Shown in pieces: positions 1-10,700 of a stretch of DNA of 64,000 nucleotides. Location: positions 128,501 to 192,500 of the forward strand of contig JACEFZ010028131.1 in NCBI GenBank assembly GCA_014155875.1, given 5' to 3'. The stretch comes from Cepaea nemoralis. Lineage: Eukaryota > Mollusca > Gastropoda > Stylommatophora > Helicidae. Each line of letters opens with the position of its first letter. The first letter of the stretch is position 1. The position numbers and the translations under genes were made by a program. The notes under the pieces are model-generated. The model was given only the letters and a program-made list of their open reading frames with translations. It was not told where the DNA came from and did not search any database.

Positions 1-100
1 AAACAGTGCACGAACTAGGATAAGTATTGGCGTGAAACTGTTTGTAGAAAGTTGAAATATCTGAATGTCTAAAGTTATGTGTGTTGTGGCAACCAAGTTT

Positions 101-186
101 AAGAGCAATACTGTCGATGTGATAGATAAAGGGCAATGCTGTCGATGTGATAGATAAAGGGCAATAATGTCGATGTGATAGATACC
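101..186. repeat. 28-bp tandem repeat, three copies
   Basis: Three direct copies of a 28-bp unit containing GTCGATGTGATAGATA follow each other with one or two substitutions. The array sits just ahead of the longer 31-bp minisatellite. No coding signal is visible. Confidence 0.8.
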
Positions 187-267
187 AACTTATAAAGAGA
201 ACCTGTTATTCGTTGCAGAAATAATAAGGGAACAGTGAGGTCGTCCTTGACGACACCAGCTCAGGCA

Positions 268-906
268 AGATCTAGTTACTCGTAGCAGACGTAATTCAAG
301 AGCTGGTTACTCGTAGCAGACGTAATACAAGGGCTGGTTACTCGTAGCAGACGTAATACAAGAGCTGGTTACTCGTAGCAGACGTAATACAAGGGCTGGT
401 TACTCGTAGCATACGTAATACAAGAGCTAGTTACTCGTAGCAAACGTAATACAAGAGCTGGTTACTCGTAGCAGTCGTATTACAAGAGCTGGTTACTCGT
501 AGCAGACGTGTTACAAGAGTTAGTTACTCGTAGCAGACGTAATACAAGAGCTGGTTACTCATAGCAGACGTAATACAAGAGCTGGTTACTCGTAGCAGAC
601 TTATTACAAGAGCTGGTTACTCGTAGCAGACGTAATACAAGGGCTGGTTACTCGTAGCAGACTTATTACAAGAGCTGGTTACTCGTAGCAGACGTAATAC
701 AAGAGCTGGTTACTTGTAGCAGTCGTATTACAAGAGTTGGTTACTCGTAGCAGACGTAATACAAGAGCTGGTTACTCGTAGCAGACGTAATACAAGAGCT
801 GGTTACTCGTAGCAGACGTAATACAAGAGCTGGTTACTCGTAGCAGACGTATTACAAGAGCTGGTTACTCATAGCAGACGTAATACAAGAGCTAGTTACT
901 CGAAGC
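268..906. repeat. 31-bp minisatellite, about 20 copies
   Basis: A 31-bp unit with core CTGGTTACTCGTAGCAGAC repeats head to tail about 20 times with scattered single-base variants (for example TAATAC versus TATTAC). There are no unique spacers, so it is a minisatellite and not a CRISPR array. Degenerate half-units continue on the right to about 1000. Confidence 0.93.
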
Positions 907-1079
907 ATGCATGCTACAACTGCAGTACATTCGTCCTGAAAGACACCAAATCATCAAGCGAACTATTTACTCGTTCCTGAAGCAGTGAAAAGGCAATTAC
1001 GTCGCTCTAAAAGACACCAAGACTCAAGTTTGTGTTTAGGATTATCATCAATAGATTTTATTAAGAACGCTAAGGACGG

Positions 1080-1225
1080 AGATCTATCGAGTGACATAAA
1101 CGCCTACGTTAACTGACAGGGCACATTATGACGATGATGAGTGACCATTTTAAAACGTGTAACAGATTTGGTTCTTAGAGAAATGTCCCGGTTTTTTCAG
1201 GTGCAAGATTTGGCAGCCCTAATCT
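1080..1225 (+). mobile_element. LINE 3' end fragment
   Basis: This stretch matches the 3' end seen at 33040-33170: both share GACATAAACGCCTACG, a following GACAGG, and a later CCCGGTTT motif. At the second site it directly follows LINE-derived coding sequence, so this copy is read as a 5'-truncated fragment of the same LINE. Confidence 0.6.
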
Positions 1226-1454
1226 TTCTAGTCTCCATGATGTTTCTCAATGCCTCTCTTCTCGTTTCATGACCAAAGAACAGTGTTTGTCTCCTTCTGT
1301 TAAAATATCTTATTTAGTTCAATATTTTAACATGTTATTTACGTACATTATGTTTCATTATATTATTTGAGAAACCTTTAATATTATAACACGAAACCGT
1401 ATAAGCACTCTAAGTATACTGGCCTTTTTATTCGCGTAGTGAATTTGAATAACC

Positions 1455-1723
1455 ATAGATTGATTGCACGATTTATTTCCTGGCATATTTCTCTGCATCC
1501 CGTGGGTACTTACTGTAGAAATCCCACAACATAAACTAAAACAATAAGATAAATCCTTCAAGCTGAAATATGTAACACATATATTCACACAGTAATTTTT
1601 ATTTTCTAGCACGGTAATTTTAAACTGATTCCCTTGTCTTCTTAAATGCACAACGTTGGCTTTTGTAAATGAAACTTGTGACATTGTTGATTCAATCGCT
1701 ATTTGCAGGTAATAACAGTCTAC
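1455..1723 (-). mobile_element. Penelope-like element 3' end fragment
   Basis: The minus strand resembles the 3' part of the Penelope-like copy at 47755-48350, sharing the segments around CATATTT, AGAAATC and ACATAAACTAAA and the reading ending in LKDLSY. It is interrupted at 1723 by a LINE-1 insertion and probably resumes after 2284. Confidence 0.55.
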
Positions 1724-2274
1724 AATGAAAGAAATTAAAGGATGACTATCACCCTCTTCAAAGACTAAAACAACTGAATAAATTATGGAGTGGGACAGAT
1801 AGAAGTACAAAATTTAGATTTTTAAGAGCATGCATTTTTCCCATTGCAATATATGCCTGTGAGACCTGGACACTTACTAAACAAGTTGAACAACGCATAA
1901 ATGCCTTTGACTATAAATGTTATAGGCGAGTCCTACGAATATCTTGGGTAAAGAAAAGAACAAATGCATCCATTCTTCAAGAGCTGAATATTGAAGAAGG
2001 TTGGATATTAAAGACGATAAAAACAAAGCAAATTGAAATATTTTGGTCACTTGAAACGCCACGACAGTTTGGAGAGAACAATAATGGAGGGGTATATGCC
2101 TGTGAAGAGAGAAAGAGGAAGGCCAAAGAGAAGATGGGTGTAGGTTGTGGCGGATGAACTCCTGATGATCGGACGCGGGACATCTTGCTTGTGATCGAGA
2201 AGTTTTCCAAGAGGTTGTTAATGGGTGCGAGGTTCTGCAAAGGACATACTACTGAATGAATGAATGAATGAATG
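1724..2274 (+). mobile_element. 5'-truncated LINE-1 copy with GAAT tail
   Basis: Translated piecewise in shifting frames, this gives the C-terminal part of an RTE-like reverse transcriptase ORF (an FLRACIFP..YACETW stretch, then an RGRPKRRW-like stretch) and ends in (GAAT)n. The 10-bp sequence AACAGTCTAC lies on both sides, at 1714-1723 and 2275-2284, as a target-site duplication. Frameshifts show the copy is dead. Other copies are at 26071 and 29290. Confidence 0.85.
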
Positions 2275-2499
2275 AACAGTCTACGGGAAATAACTTGTAA
2301 TTTACAATTCGTGCAGTAAAATACCGCTGTAGTCTTTCCTTTAGTGTCGATATAAAACTTGAAATGCAGAAGCGAACACTGCCTTATGTGTTTGTTTTGT
2401 TAATTAATTCATGTGCTTGTTATATCTCGTTGATCTGAAGTGACTATATGTTTTCATTACAACTATTTTAAAGTACTGTATATATTTTAAGATTTGTTT

Positions 2500-2735
2500 A
2501 TTGCTCTGAGGCGAAGGATTTACGAACGTAATTCGTAATATGTCATACCGCGTTTGAAACATTGCTGCGGGCGGTTTGGCGGAAAACTTCCTATCATTGA
2601 TTTTCATACAACGGTGTAGGTGCGGTCGTTCAGAAAGCAATGTCAATCTACTGAATGTAAACTTGCCAAGAAATCACAAACAGCCAAAACATGCAGGTTT
2701 TGACTGTAAAGGATATGCAATTAACTGTTTTTCTA
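2500..2735 (+). mobile_element. SINE-A copy
   Basis: A diverged tRNA-like head (GGCGAAGGATTTACGAACG) is followed by the family core GGTCGTTCAGAAAGCAATG and the tail ending in TGTAAAGGATATGCAA. The order and spacing match the other SINE-A copies in this window. Confidence 0.8.
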
Positions 2736-2979
2736 AATTGCTCCAAACAATTCTGTTAGACATAACTATCGCGACTTTGTGATAATTTACAGCTTTTAGA
2801 CCCACAAAAGTCCTGATTATGAGCATCCGTCGTCAGGAACATCTTCGTTACTCATGAGTGCATAAATTTATTCATGGATGCATATTCAACACTGACGCAA
2901 ATAGCTGAAGATAAACATGAACGAATGAGACACGAACGATACATTTGAAAACCATCGAACGACTGACAGCAAGGGGAGG

Positions 2980-3015
2980 TGATGATGATGGTGATGATGA
3001 TGGTGATGATGATGG

Positions 3016-3077
<62 letters not shown>
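2980..3077. repeat. (GAT)n microsatellite
   Basis: About 32 GAT triplets with a few GGT interruptions. On the minus strand this reads as a polyhistidine open frame, which is a simple-repeat by-product. Confidence 0.97.
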
Positions 3078-3354
3078 GGTTAAAAATAAGGTGTTCATTA
3101 GGAGAGTCTACCCTATCCTAAGAAAATAAAAATCATGGTCAATTCTAAGAAGAAAGAAATACCACAATATAGCATCTAAGTATATGGGTAAATTCTTAAA
3201 CAGGGCAATCTGTTAACTATGTTTGGAACAGTCGTAACATGTGCTGGAAGATGCCTTGCAGAAATTAGAGCTGGAACCGCCATGGTAAGGGCTTCCTGTT
3301 GTAATGTGGACAACGAGGGCACCAATACAATAATGTCAGCTGCGGTGAGAAAAA

Positions 3355-3612
3355 AAAGATTGTTAAAATGCGATCAATGAGGAGAAATAGACCTAAACAT
3401 TTAGTGGCAACTGGAAAATTAATGGGGAAAGAATATGAGGAAGACAAAGAGGTAGATACCTGGATGGTTTGGCCATATGGTAAAGTCGAGAGAATAACAC
3501 AAACATTGTGCAAGATGGTTATCGCGTGAGATGTGGAACCATGACAGCCCACTCTTATCCGCAGAGCACAAGATGCCCACTCTTATCCGCAGAGCACAAG
3601 ATGAATGAACGA
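3355..3612 (+). mobile_element. LINE-2 3' end fragment
   Basis: With frameshifts the plus strand gives the LINE-2 signature of a VTTGK-like motif, an arginine-rich stretch and YLDGLA. It ends with a direct duplication of about 28 bp (CCCACTCTTATCCGCAGAGC at 3547 and again at 3575). Confidence 0.7.
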
Positions 3613-4128
3613 TGTAACCTCTGACTTCGTTGTGAATACATGGAAAGAACACAGACTTCGAAATACGCTTCTTGACATCTCTATACAGTGTTGTCCTCAA
3701 ATGGAGCGGGCAGGCCAAAATACTTCTCTCTGTTTAACTCTCTGTTCAACTATTTTCTTTTGGACACTCTTGCAACAAATGTTCAGCTGTCATTGTGCCA
3801 GCCTCACATTCATCAGTATTTCCTGCTTTTAGTTTATTAAACACGTGGTTTTTATGTCTGATCTGTCTTGTGTGGAGTCTGAAGATTGTTATTTGTTCTT
3901 TTCTGTTGAGTTGACAATATGGAATATGCATCATCTTTCTGTGGTCGGGATGCCTTGATTTAAAATCGATTCTATAATTGCTTCTTATAAATCTCATGGC
4001 CTCGTCAAAGCTTATGTCTTTATTAGGCTGAGATAAATCTTCCCCCTTCCTGTACCAACCTGTTGGCTTCTTCATTTCCAGGAATCCATTGTAGTGCAAC
4101 TCTTTTGGGTTTCTGGCATAGTTCATGT

Positions 4129-4129
<1 letters not shown>
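3604..4129 (-). mobile_element. LINE-3 C-terminal fragment
   Basis: The minus strand reads as the C-terminal tail of an RNase H-type non-LTR retrotransposon: an RHPDHRKM stretch, EQITIFRLHT, then MTAEHLLQECP, followed by a further shifted frame. The same tail occurs at 17085-17460 (+) and 22889-23323 (-). It is joined at its upstream side to a LINE-4 tail, giving an artificial open frame of 159 codons (4225 to 3746). Confidence 0.8.
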
Positions 4130-4159
<30 letters not shown>

Positions 4160-4370
4160 TTCCACTTCTGCCGTCAAGCGTCGTGGGGAGGAATAATTTG
4201 CGTTCCAACGCCAGGTGGACGGCACTGGATAGTGTCATTCCGTGTGGTTGTACAATGTCTCTGATGTCGTCAATCCATTTTCTTCTTAGACGTCCTCGTG
4301 GTCTCGTCGCAGATGATCTTTGATGTAAGGCCAGTGATGATAGTTGCTGATGATGCATGTTCATGTAAGG
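4130..4370 (-). mobile_element. LINE-4 3' end with (GAT)n tail
   Basis: The minus strand reads ATRPRGRLRRKWIDDIRD, then AVHLALER, the usual C-terminal sequence of an RTE-like LINE, and ends in a (GAT)n tail (plus-strand ATC repeats at 4130-4160). Placement next to LINE-3 sequence suggests one element inserted in the other. Confidence 0.8.
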
Positions 4371-4433
4371 TGTCTAATTTTGTCACTTGTGATCGTTTTC
4401 TGGTAGAGCTTACCGATTATACTTTTCTTTTCT

Positions 4434-4571
<138 letters not shown>

Positions 4572-5194
4572 CATTCAATAAGATGATGTAATTAATAAAT
4601 GTGAAACATTGAAAGGACGACAAAGTTCCAGATCAGGGGAGACAATAAGGGGGATATCACGTGACAAAACATGGTTGTCTGTTTGTTGTAGGGAGGAAGA
4701 TTGTCCAGAAAGCAAATCTTCTTGTTTATTCCTCATTAAATAGTTATATGTCTTTGAAATATTAATTCTTGTAAATTTGACAGACTGATTCCGTCTTCTC
4801 GTCAGGGAACGTAAGTAATTTGACTATTATTAATATACTTATATAACAGGAAAGAAATAAGATTAATAATAAAATAATATTTTTTTTACCTTTTCGGTTT
4901 CGTTGCAAATGAAATGATGGGGCCAGGTTCGAGCAGCTGATAATTTTTTGTCTCATGCAGAGGTACCTCATTGAAGTCTCTACGTCAGTTTTAACTCTTG
5001 TCAACGCACCATGAGTTCGCTGGTTACCTTTTACATATTACAATGTAGATCAAATGTGGCTCGAACGCCTCTGACTCAAACAGATCTGATGAGATCAGGT
5101 TTGTTCGTCTTATCAATGTTGTCAGTGACTGGTGAGGCTTGTGATGTTGACTGGATTTTGACATTTTCACCAAAATTTTAAATAAGAAACAGGA

Positions 5195-5535
5195 TGGTAT
5201 ACTCCCTCCAACAGCCCCACGATCCTCAGAATCATCCTGAAGTAGTGGACTGGACGTCTAACCTCGGACAAACATGGAAATTCAGAGGAAATGTGTGCAT
5301 GTTGCGTATAATAAAAATCCCCAACACTTAAAAATCGAAAAGAGCTGGCCAGATATGTCGCTGTCCAGGCAGAATTTCTAAATTAGAAAATCTACTACTT
5401 ATAAACATTTCTAGCATGTGTGTTTTTGCTATACACACATTTGGATCCTCATCATGGTATGGAGTTCAAGCACTGGGCAGAGAATCAAATGTTGTGTGAT
5501 CTATGAAGGAGACAAGTACCTGTTAAGATATCCAT
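5195..5535 (+). mobile_element. SINE-G copy
   Basis: Non-coding dispersed repeat. It shares with 37960-38237 and 40660-40960 the order: a TGGACTGGACGTCTA-like segment, AGAGCTGGCCAGAT-like segment, CAGAATTTC, ACACACATTTGGATCCT, then GTTCAAGCACT. Copies are about 80% alike by eye. Confidence 0.65.
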
Positions 5536-5691
5536 GTGCAATTAAAGTGATCCTGTACAAATTAAATACTGTCCTTTCTCTGTGTCTGTGTGAGTCTGTC
5601 ACAGACTGTTGGCACTGTTGCCATTTTAGTGTAATATTTTATATTATTTTTGCTAGTTTGATTAACTTTCTCTAATTTTTCAAAGGGAGGC

Positions 5692-6828
5692 TCTATTCGC
5701 AATGGAATTGCGAATAGAGAAAAATTATATTCGCAATCGAATTGCGGGAAGTAACAAACATGTCACATTAAGAAGTCTGAGAAGGTGGTTAATTTAAATA
5801 GGAATGTTCACTGTTGCGAGTTTAATTCTGCCGAATTCTCCGTATTTTTTAATGAATCACTCTTCTTCTTTCTTCTGTCCGTTCTTTTGGCATCCCATTT
5901 TATTTTTACATTACGTTAGTCCTGTTTAAATATCAAGAATAATTTTTCAGAACAGGTATCCCCAATACAAATAACGATCCCTACAAATAATTCTGTCCCC
6001 AGGTGAGTTCAAGAATTGTTAACTTTTGTTTCTGTACACTTACAGTTACCAGGCATCCATGTTTGTTTATGTTACCGTCCTACTATTTATGTCCTGATAA
6101 TATCACAGCAGTAATGATTCTCTTAATTTGACACTTTCTATGGCCTCCAGTAATATGCTTCTCCTCAGAGAGACATGATTAAGCAATTCAAACACCAGGC
6201 TTTCGACTGACTGGCCTCATGAATTAATAAATAAACAAGGATAAGGAATTGTTTCGCATATAGTGCAGGAAAACCTGGTATATATGAAGAAGGTGGAAAA
6301 GAGAGAGGAGAGAGATAGATAATGAAGATAGTGTGAGAGACAGAGAAATGAGACAGATGTATTGAAAGACATTAAAGAGTGGTAAAGACAAGAAAGAGAG
6401 AGGTGGGAGATCGAGACTTAAAGCGAGAGAGAGAGAGAAGAAGAACTCGTTAACGGTGTTCGGATGGCTAAGCGCCTTTCCCAAGACAACAAAAGTAGAG
6501 GACAGATAAGAACAGAAAGACAAGTGCGCAGGAAACAACACCTCATACACAAAATGCATAGAAAACATATGCTTAAAGCGAAATCATCAGACTAGCATTG
6601 GTGTCACCTAATTCCTGAAAATGAAAAAAAAAATGTTGCCTCCCCGGCGGGGAATCGATCCTCGAGCTCCCGTGTACCAGGCAGAGACACTAACCACTAT
6701 GCTACTGAGGACACGTTAATAGATCAACAAAATATTGTAATATGGACACACGCATAGAAATAATCACGTGACCTACTTGCATTGCGAATATAATTTTTTT
6801 CTATTCGCAATGGAATTGCGAATAGTCA
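5692..6828. mobile_element. 1.1-kb element with 45-bp terminal inverted repeats
   Basis: Both ends carry a 45-bp inverted repeat beginning CTATTCGCAATGG on the left and ending GGAATTGCGAATAG on the right, with nearly identical inner parts (AAAAATTATATTCGCAAT and its complement). Each end is itself a near-perfect palindrome around GG. A TA duplication inside CTATTCG...CGAATAG would fit a Tc1/mariner-type non-autonomous element, but no transposase is visible inside, so the superfamily is unassigned. Confidence 0.7.
6637..6712 (-). pseudogene. tRNA-like sequence (tRNA pseudogene or SINE head)
   Basis: The minus strand has an A box (TAGCATAGTGGTTAG) and a B box (GGATCGATTCC, one base off consensus) at normal spacing, and ends near CCGGGGAGG. 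The anticodon stem does not pair convincingly, so I do not call a working tRNA. It lies inside the 5692-6828 element. Confidence 0.5.
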
Positions 6829-7098
6829 CTCCGTTTTTCAAACATTGTGACAACTGAATTGTATAGAGAGCTGACAAAATGAAATCCAACAGTCCTGCAT
6901 TCAAGTTTGTATATCAGTCGTAAGCAGAGATATAATTGTTTGTGTGAATTAACTGTGCCTTTTGGTTGTATAACTGATGAATTCAGGGAGTCAGTGCAGC
7001 TTCCAGTTAGCCTATTTGTACCAAAAGTCACACACTCAGTATTGCATTCTTATTTGGCACATTCCACCATGTGAGATTTACCTGCGAAATGAAATGAA

Positions 7099-7226
<128 letters not shown>

Positions 7227-7475
7227 GCGCCTGCTCCGTGGCTAAAGGCTTGCGAACGTGGTTTGTGAGCTGGGTACCAGGCGTTCGAAGCTCAGCTGCG
7301 ACCGATTTGTGCAGCAGACCGTGTCGCGCTGTATTATAACATGCTTGCATGCCGGTCGTTCAGAAACGACTGAACTACTGAACGTAACACTTGCCTAGTA
7401 CATCAACAGCAGCTGAAAAATGCTGGTGTTGACTGCAACGTCCCGTAAGGGATATGCAAAAAATTTGGCACAGGA
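7227..7475 (+). mobile_element. SINE-A copy, nearly full length
   Basis: Full order of the family: a tRNA-like head (CCGTGGCTAAAGGCTTGCGA, GTTCGAAG B-box remnant), a GCAGACCG segment, CCGGTCGTTCAGAAACGAC core and a tail with ATGCTGGTGTTGACTGC and GGGATATGCAA. It ends about 150 bp before the LAMTOR4 start codon. Confidence 0.9.
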
Positions 7476-7594
7476 AGGGAGCATTATGGGGCGACCCTTT
7501 GCTGTGAAGTTGGGACCGCGACTAAATAACTAACTCTCTGCGTGTATAGACTGGTGAGAGAGGGAAAGAAAGCATTTGCATTTAAAATTGTGAT

Positions 7595-7626
7595 TTTTGT
7601 TTGTTTTTAGTTCCAAGTTGTAGACA
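7595..7626 (+). promoter_or_regulatory. Probable splice acceptor and 5' leader of LAMTOR4
   Basis: A pyrimidine-rich TTTTTGTTTGTTTTTAG precedes TTCCAAG and could be the acceptor of a non-coding 5' exon. An in-frame TAG at 7621-7623 lies just ahead of the ATG, so translation cannot come from further upstream. Whether transcription starts here or in an upstream exon cannot be told from sequence. Confidence 0.45.
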
Positions 7627-7704
7627 ATGGCAGCTCATGGTATCGACAGAATCCCAGATTCACTGGGTTTTTTGGTCCTAACGGAAGATGGTGCTGTTAT
7701 CAGT
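7627..7704 (+). CDS. LAMTOR4: LAMTOR4 coding exon 1
   Basis: Encodes residues 1-26, MAAHGIDRIPDS onward through DGAVIS, and ends at a strong GTAAGT donor at 7705. Confidence 0.93.
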
Positions 7705-10700
7705 GTAAGTTACTATTATTACTGGCTACATGAAATGTGTTACAACAAAGGTGTAAATTTACATAAATTATAACGCATGTGAAAAATTATAACAAAAAAG
7801 TTACATGTAATAACATTTTAACTCTTCAATGGAGGATTTTCCTCTCTGAGTTTTAAGTCACTGTCAGTTAGTTAGTTAGTTGACAGATCATCCTCATTGC
7901 ACATCGAACCATTCAGTCCATAGGTGCTCGGATCCCCTCTTCAGCAAATCCTGCAGCGTGTAGCGGCTAACGACACCAGTTCTGTGTTGGTTTATCAGTC
8001 TTCTTTGGCTTCCTGCGTAGTGTTCTTGTTTGGCCACCCCTCTTTTAATTTGCTGTTTTCGCAGTCTGGCCATGGTTGTAGATTCACAGTCATCACTTGG
8101 TTCTCGCAAAAGTCTTACTTCTCGTAGAGCATTCAGAATGTCAGCCTGGTCCATGGCGCGTCCGCCCTTCACAGTAGCCTTACCTGCGAGCTTGTCAGCT
8201 CTCTCATTTCCTTGTACTCCCGCATGCCCCGGCACGAAGATGAAACTAATCTTTGCCAGCCGAGACCGCTCCAGAGACAGCAACCATTCTCTTCGGATCC
8301 ACCCCATCTCTATCTTCTTGAGCATGCTCATTGAGTCGCTAAGGAAACATGCCCTAGTGTCAGTCACTGTTAAAGTCATCGTCACGTTGCATGTCCTTAG
8401 CAAGATGTTGCTCCCATGGCATCCTGCCGGAAAGATTCTCTCTCCCTTTCCCATTCTTTTGCCTCATATATTTTCATTCCTGATGTGTCTTTAATGTTCT
8501 GCATCCCTCTTTGTGCTGGTTGACCTCTACCTCGTCTCCAGAAACCATGCTTTAATTCAGACTTCTGAAGAAACTCTGATGTTTAATACTACCAAAGTAT
8601 TTCAGTTTCTGAGACACAATGCTGTTTGTGAATCAGTTTTTTTTTGGTTTAATGTTCACTTTATTTTAATATTCAAATTGTGTAGAATTTGAGCATTTTT
8701 ATTCTTTTTGGTCCACAGTATTCTAAGAATTTTACTGTAATGTTTAAATTCAAAAGTTGTGATTATCTTTAGTGATTGCACACTGGTCTATGTCTCACAT
8801 CCTTATGTGGGAAAAGATGCTCGAAAATGGTACCTTAAATTGTTAACTGGTTTTGTGCCATAGCTTGTAATACTGTTTAATTTCTGTATTACTAGGGCCA
8901 GTCCTAATATGGTTTTCTCTGAACAGTCCCCATTGTCCATGGTTTTTAAAACCGTATTAGGTTGTAAGTTGTAATCATTAGGAGTGTTGCTGCTTTTTAA
9001 TTGTAGGGTGTAGAGAAACACAAGACCATAGTGTTTCTGAGCAGGGATATAGTCTTTCCTGGCACAAATCGTTTAGCATAGTCCATACACACTACATCCA
9101 GTAGTGCTGGGCTGAATTTTGCATGTGGATTAGCCTTACCTATTACCAGTGTCCCTTGCCATCAGGTGAACCCACTCCAACTTCAGAGGTGCTTGTAATT
9201 AACATCCCCAAGTCAAGGAAGATAAGTCAGCATTTTAGTCCAGCTGTCTGGTGTAGGGGTTGAACCCCTTAGCTTGGTACCAGCACGGATCACTTTGTTT
9301 GGATGGTTTGTTTCAGTTTACATTGGTTACCATAATTATCATCATCACCACATGTCTTGCAAAGTGGCGGAGATGTTCATGTCTCGCTTGCACACACGTG
9401 CGCTCACAAGCACACATACACACAAAAGGTCATGAGAAATAACTTTAGACATTTTGGTGTCACATCTCTGCAATCTTTTTCTGCTGCCTTTCATTTCCCA
9501 ATGTAGCACGCAGTTCCAACCCGATCATTGATAAGACTGTGTACGTCTGTACATACTAAATGCTTAATTGTGACACAGCAATACATTTGCATATTTTATT
9601 TCATTCCAGTCTGGTGGCCAGCTGGAAAATGATGAAGTCACGGCAACAAAGATTACAAAACTGGTTCATACTGCCTACAATATTCCAGTGACAACTGATA
9701 AGAAGGATGTCATGAAACGATTGTCAGGTGAACCTTTTCTGTTATTCAGCTGCGGTAGCGTAGTGGTTAGACATTAGCATACTATGCCCACATTGTCAAA
9801 GAACATTTCAAGCCAAAATAGGCCTTATCAGCCATCTTAGAACTCACGGCTCCATACTTTCAACCCCACTGGATGAAAGGAATGGTCATCATCATTCTTG
9901 ATGGACAAACAACAGGCATTAGCGTAGTGGTTAGACATTAGCGAAGTGGTTAGACATTAGCGTAGTGATTAGACATTAGCGTAGTGATTAGACATTAGCG
10001 TAGTGGTTAGACATTAGCGTAGTGGCTAGACATTAGCGAAGTGGCTAGACATTAGCCTAGTGGCTAGACATTAGCCTAGTGGCTAGACATTAGCCTAGTA
10101 GCTAGACATTAGCTTTCCGGCATAGTGGTCATGGGTTCAATCCTCGGTGGTGCAGATTCACGATTTTGTAATGAACCTGGACTCCCAGGTGGTCCCAACC
10201 TAAATGGGCACAGAGAATTGTCTTGGGAAAATGGCCAGTGTCACACTGACCACATCACACACCAAATGCTGATTGGTCGATACAAATATGGGTCTACCAT
10301 CATGTGACCAATGAGCCTCAGGCATGTGAAAGGGACCTATACTTTTACTTTATAAAATTTATTTTTAAAATAAAGTTCATCCAATCATTTTTTTTTCACT
10401 TGCTCGCTTTGAACTTGAGCGTAGTCCATACACACTAACTCTAGTAGTGCTGGATTGGATTTTGCGTGTGGATTAGCTTTACTATTAACTGTGTCCCTCG
10501 CCATCAGGTGAACCTACTCCGACTTCAGAGGTACTTGTAATTAACGTCCCCGAGTCAAGGACGATAAGTTAACATTTTTCACTGTCCGGTGTAGGGGTTG
10601 AAAGCCTTACTTTGGTATCAGCACACCGGATGTTCACACGTTTTTACCCATTCTGCCATGCTGACCTACTATCCAATCGTAAAGTCTGGTCAATGATATG

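Noticed and set aside
268..906. CRISPR-like regular repeats
   Set aside because: The units are contiguous with no unique spacers, and the context is a eukaryotic genome.
2886..3098. Polyhistidine open frame on the minus strand
   Set aside because: It is the translation of a (GAT)n microsatellite.
6637..6712. Functional tRNA gene
   Set aside because: A and B boxes are present but the anticodon and acceptor stems do not pair properly.
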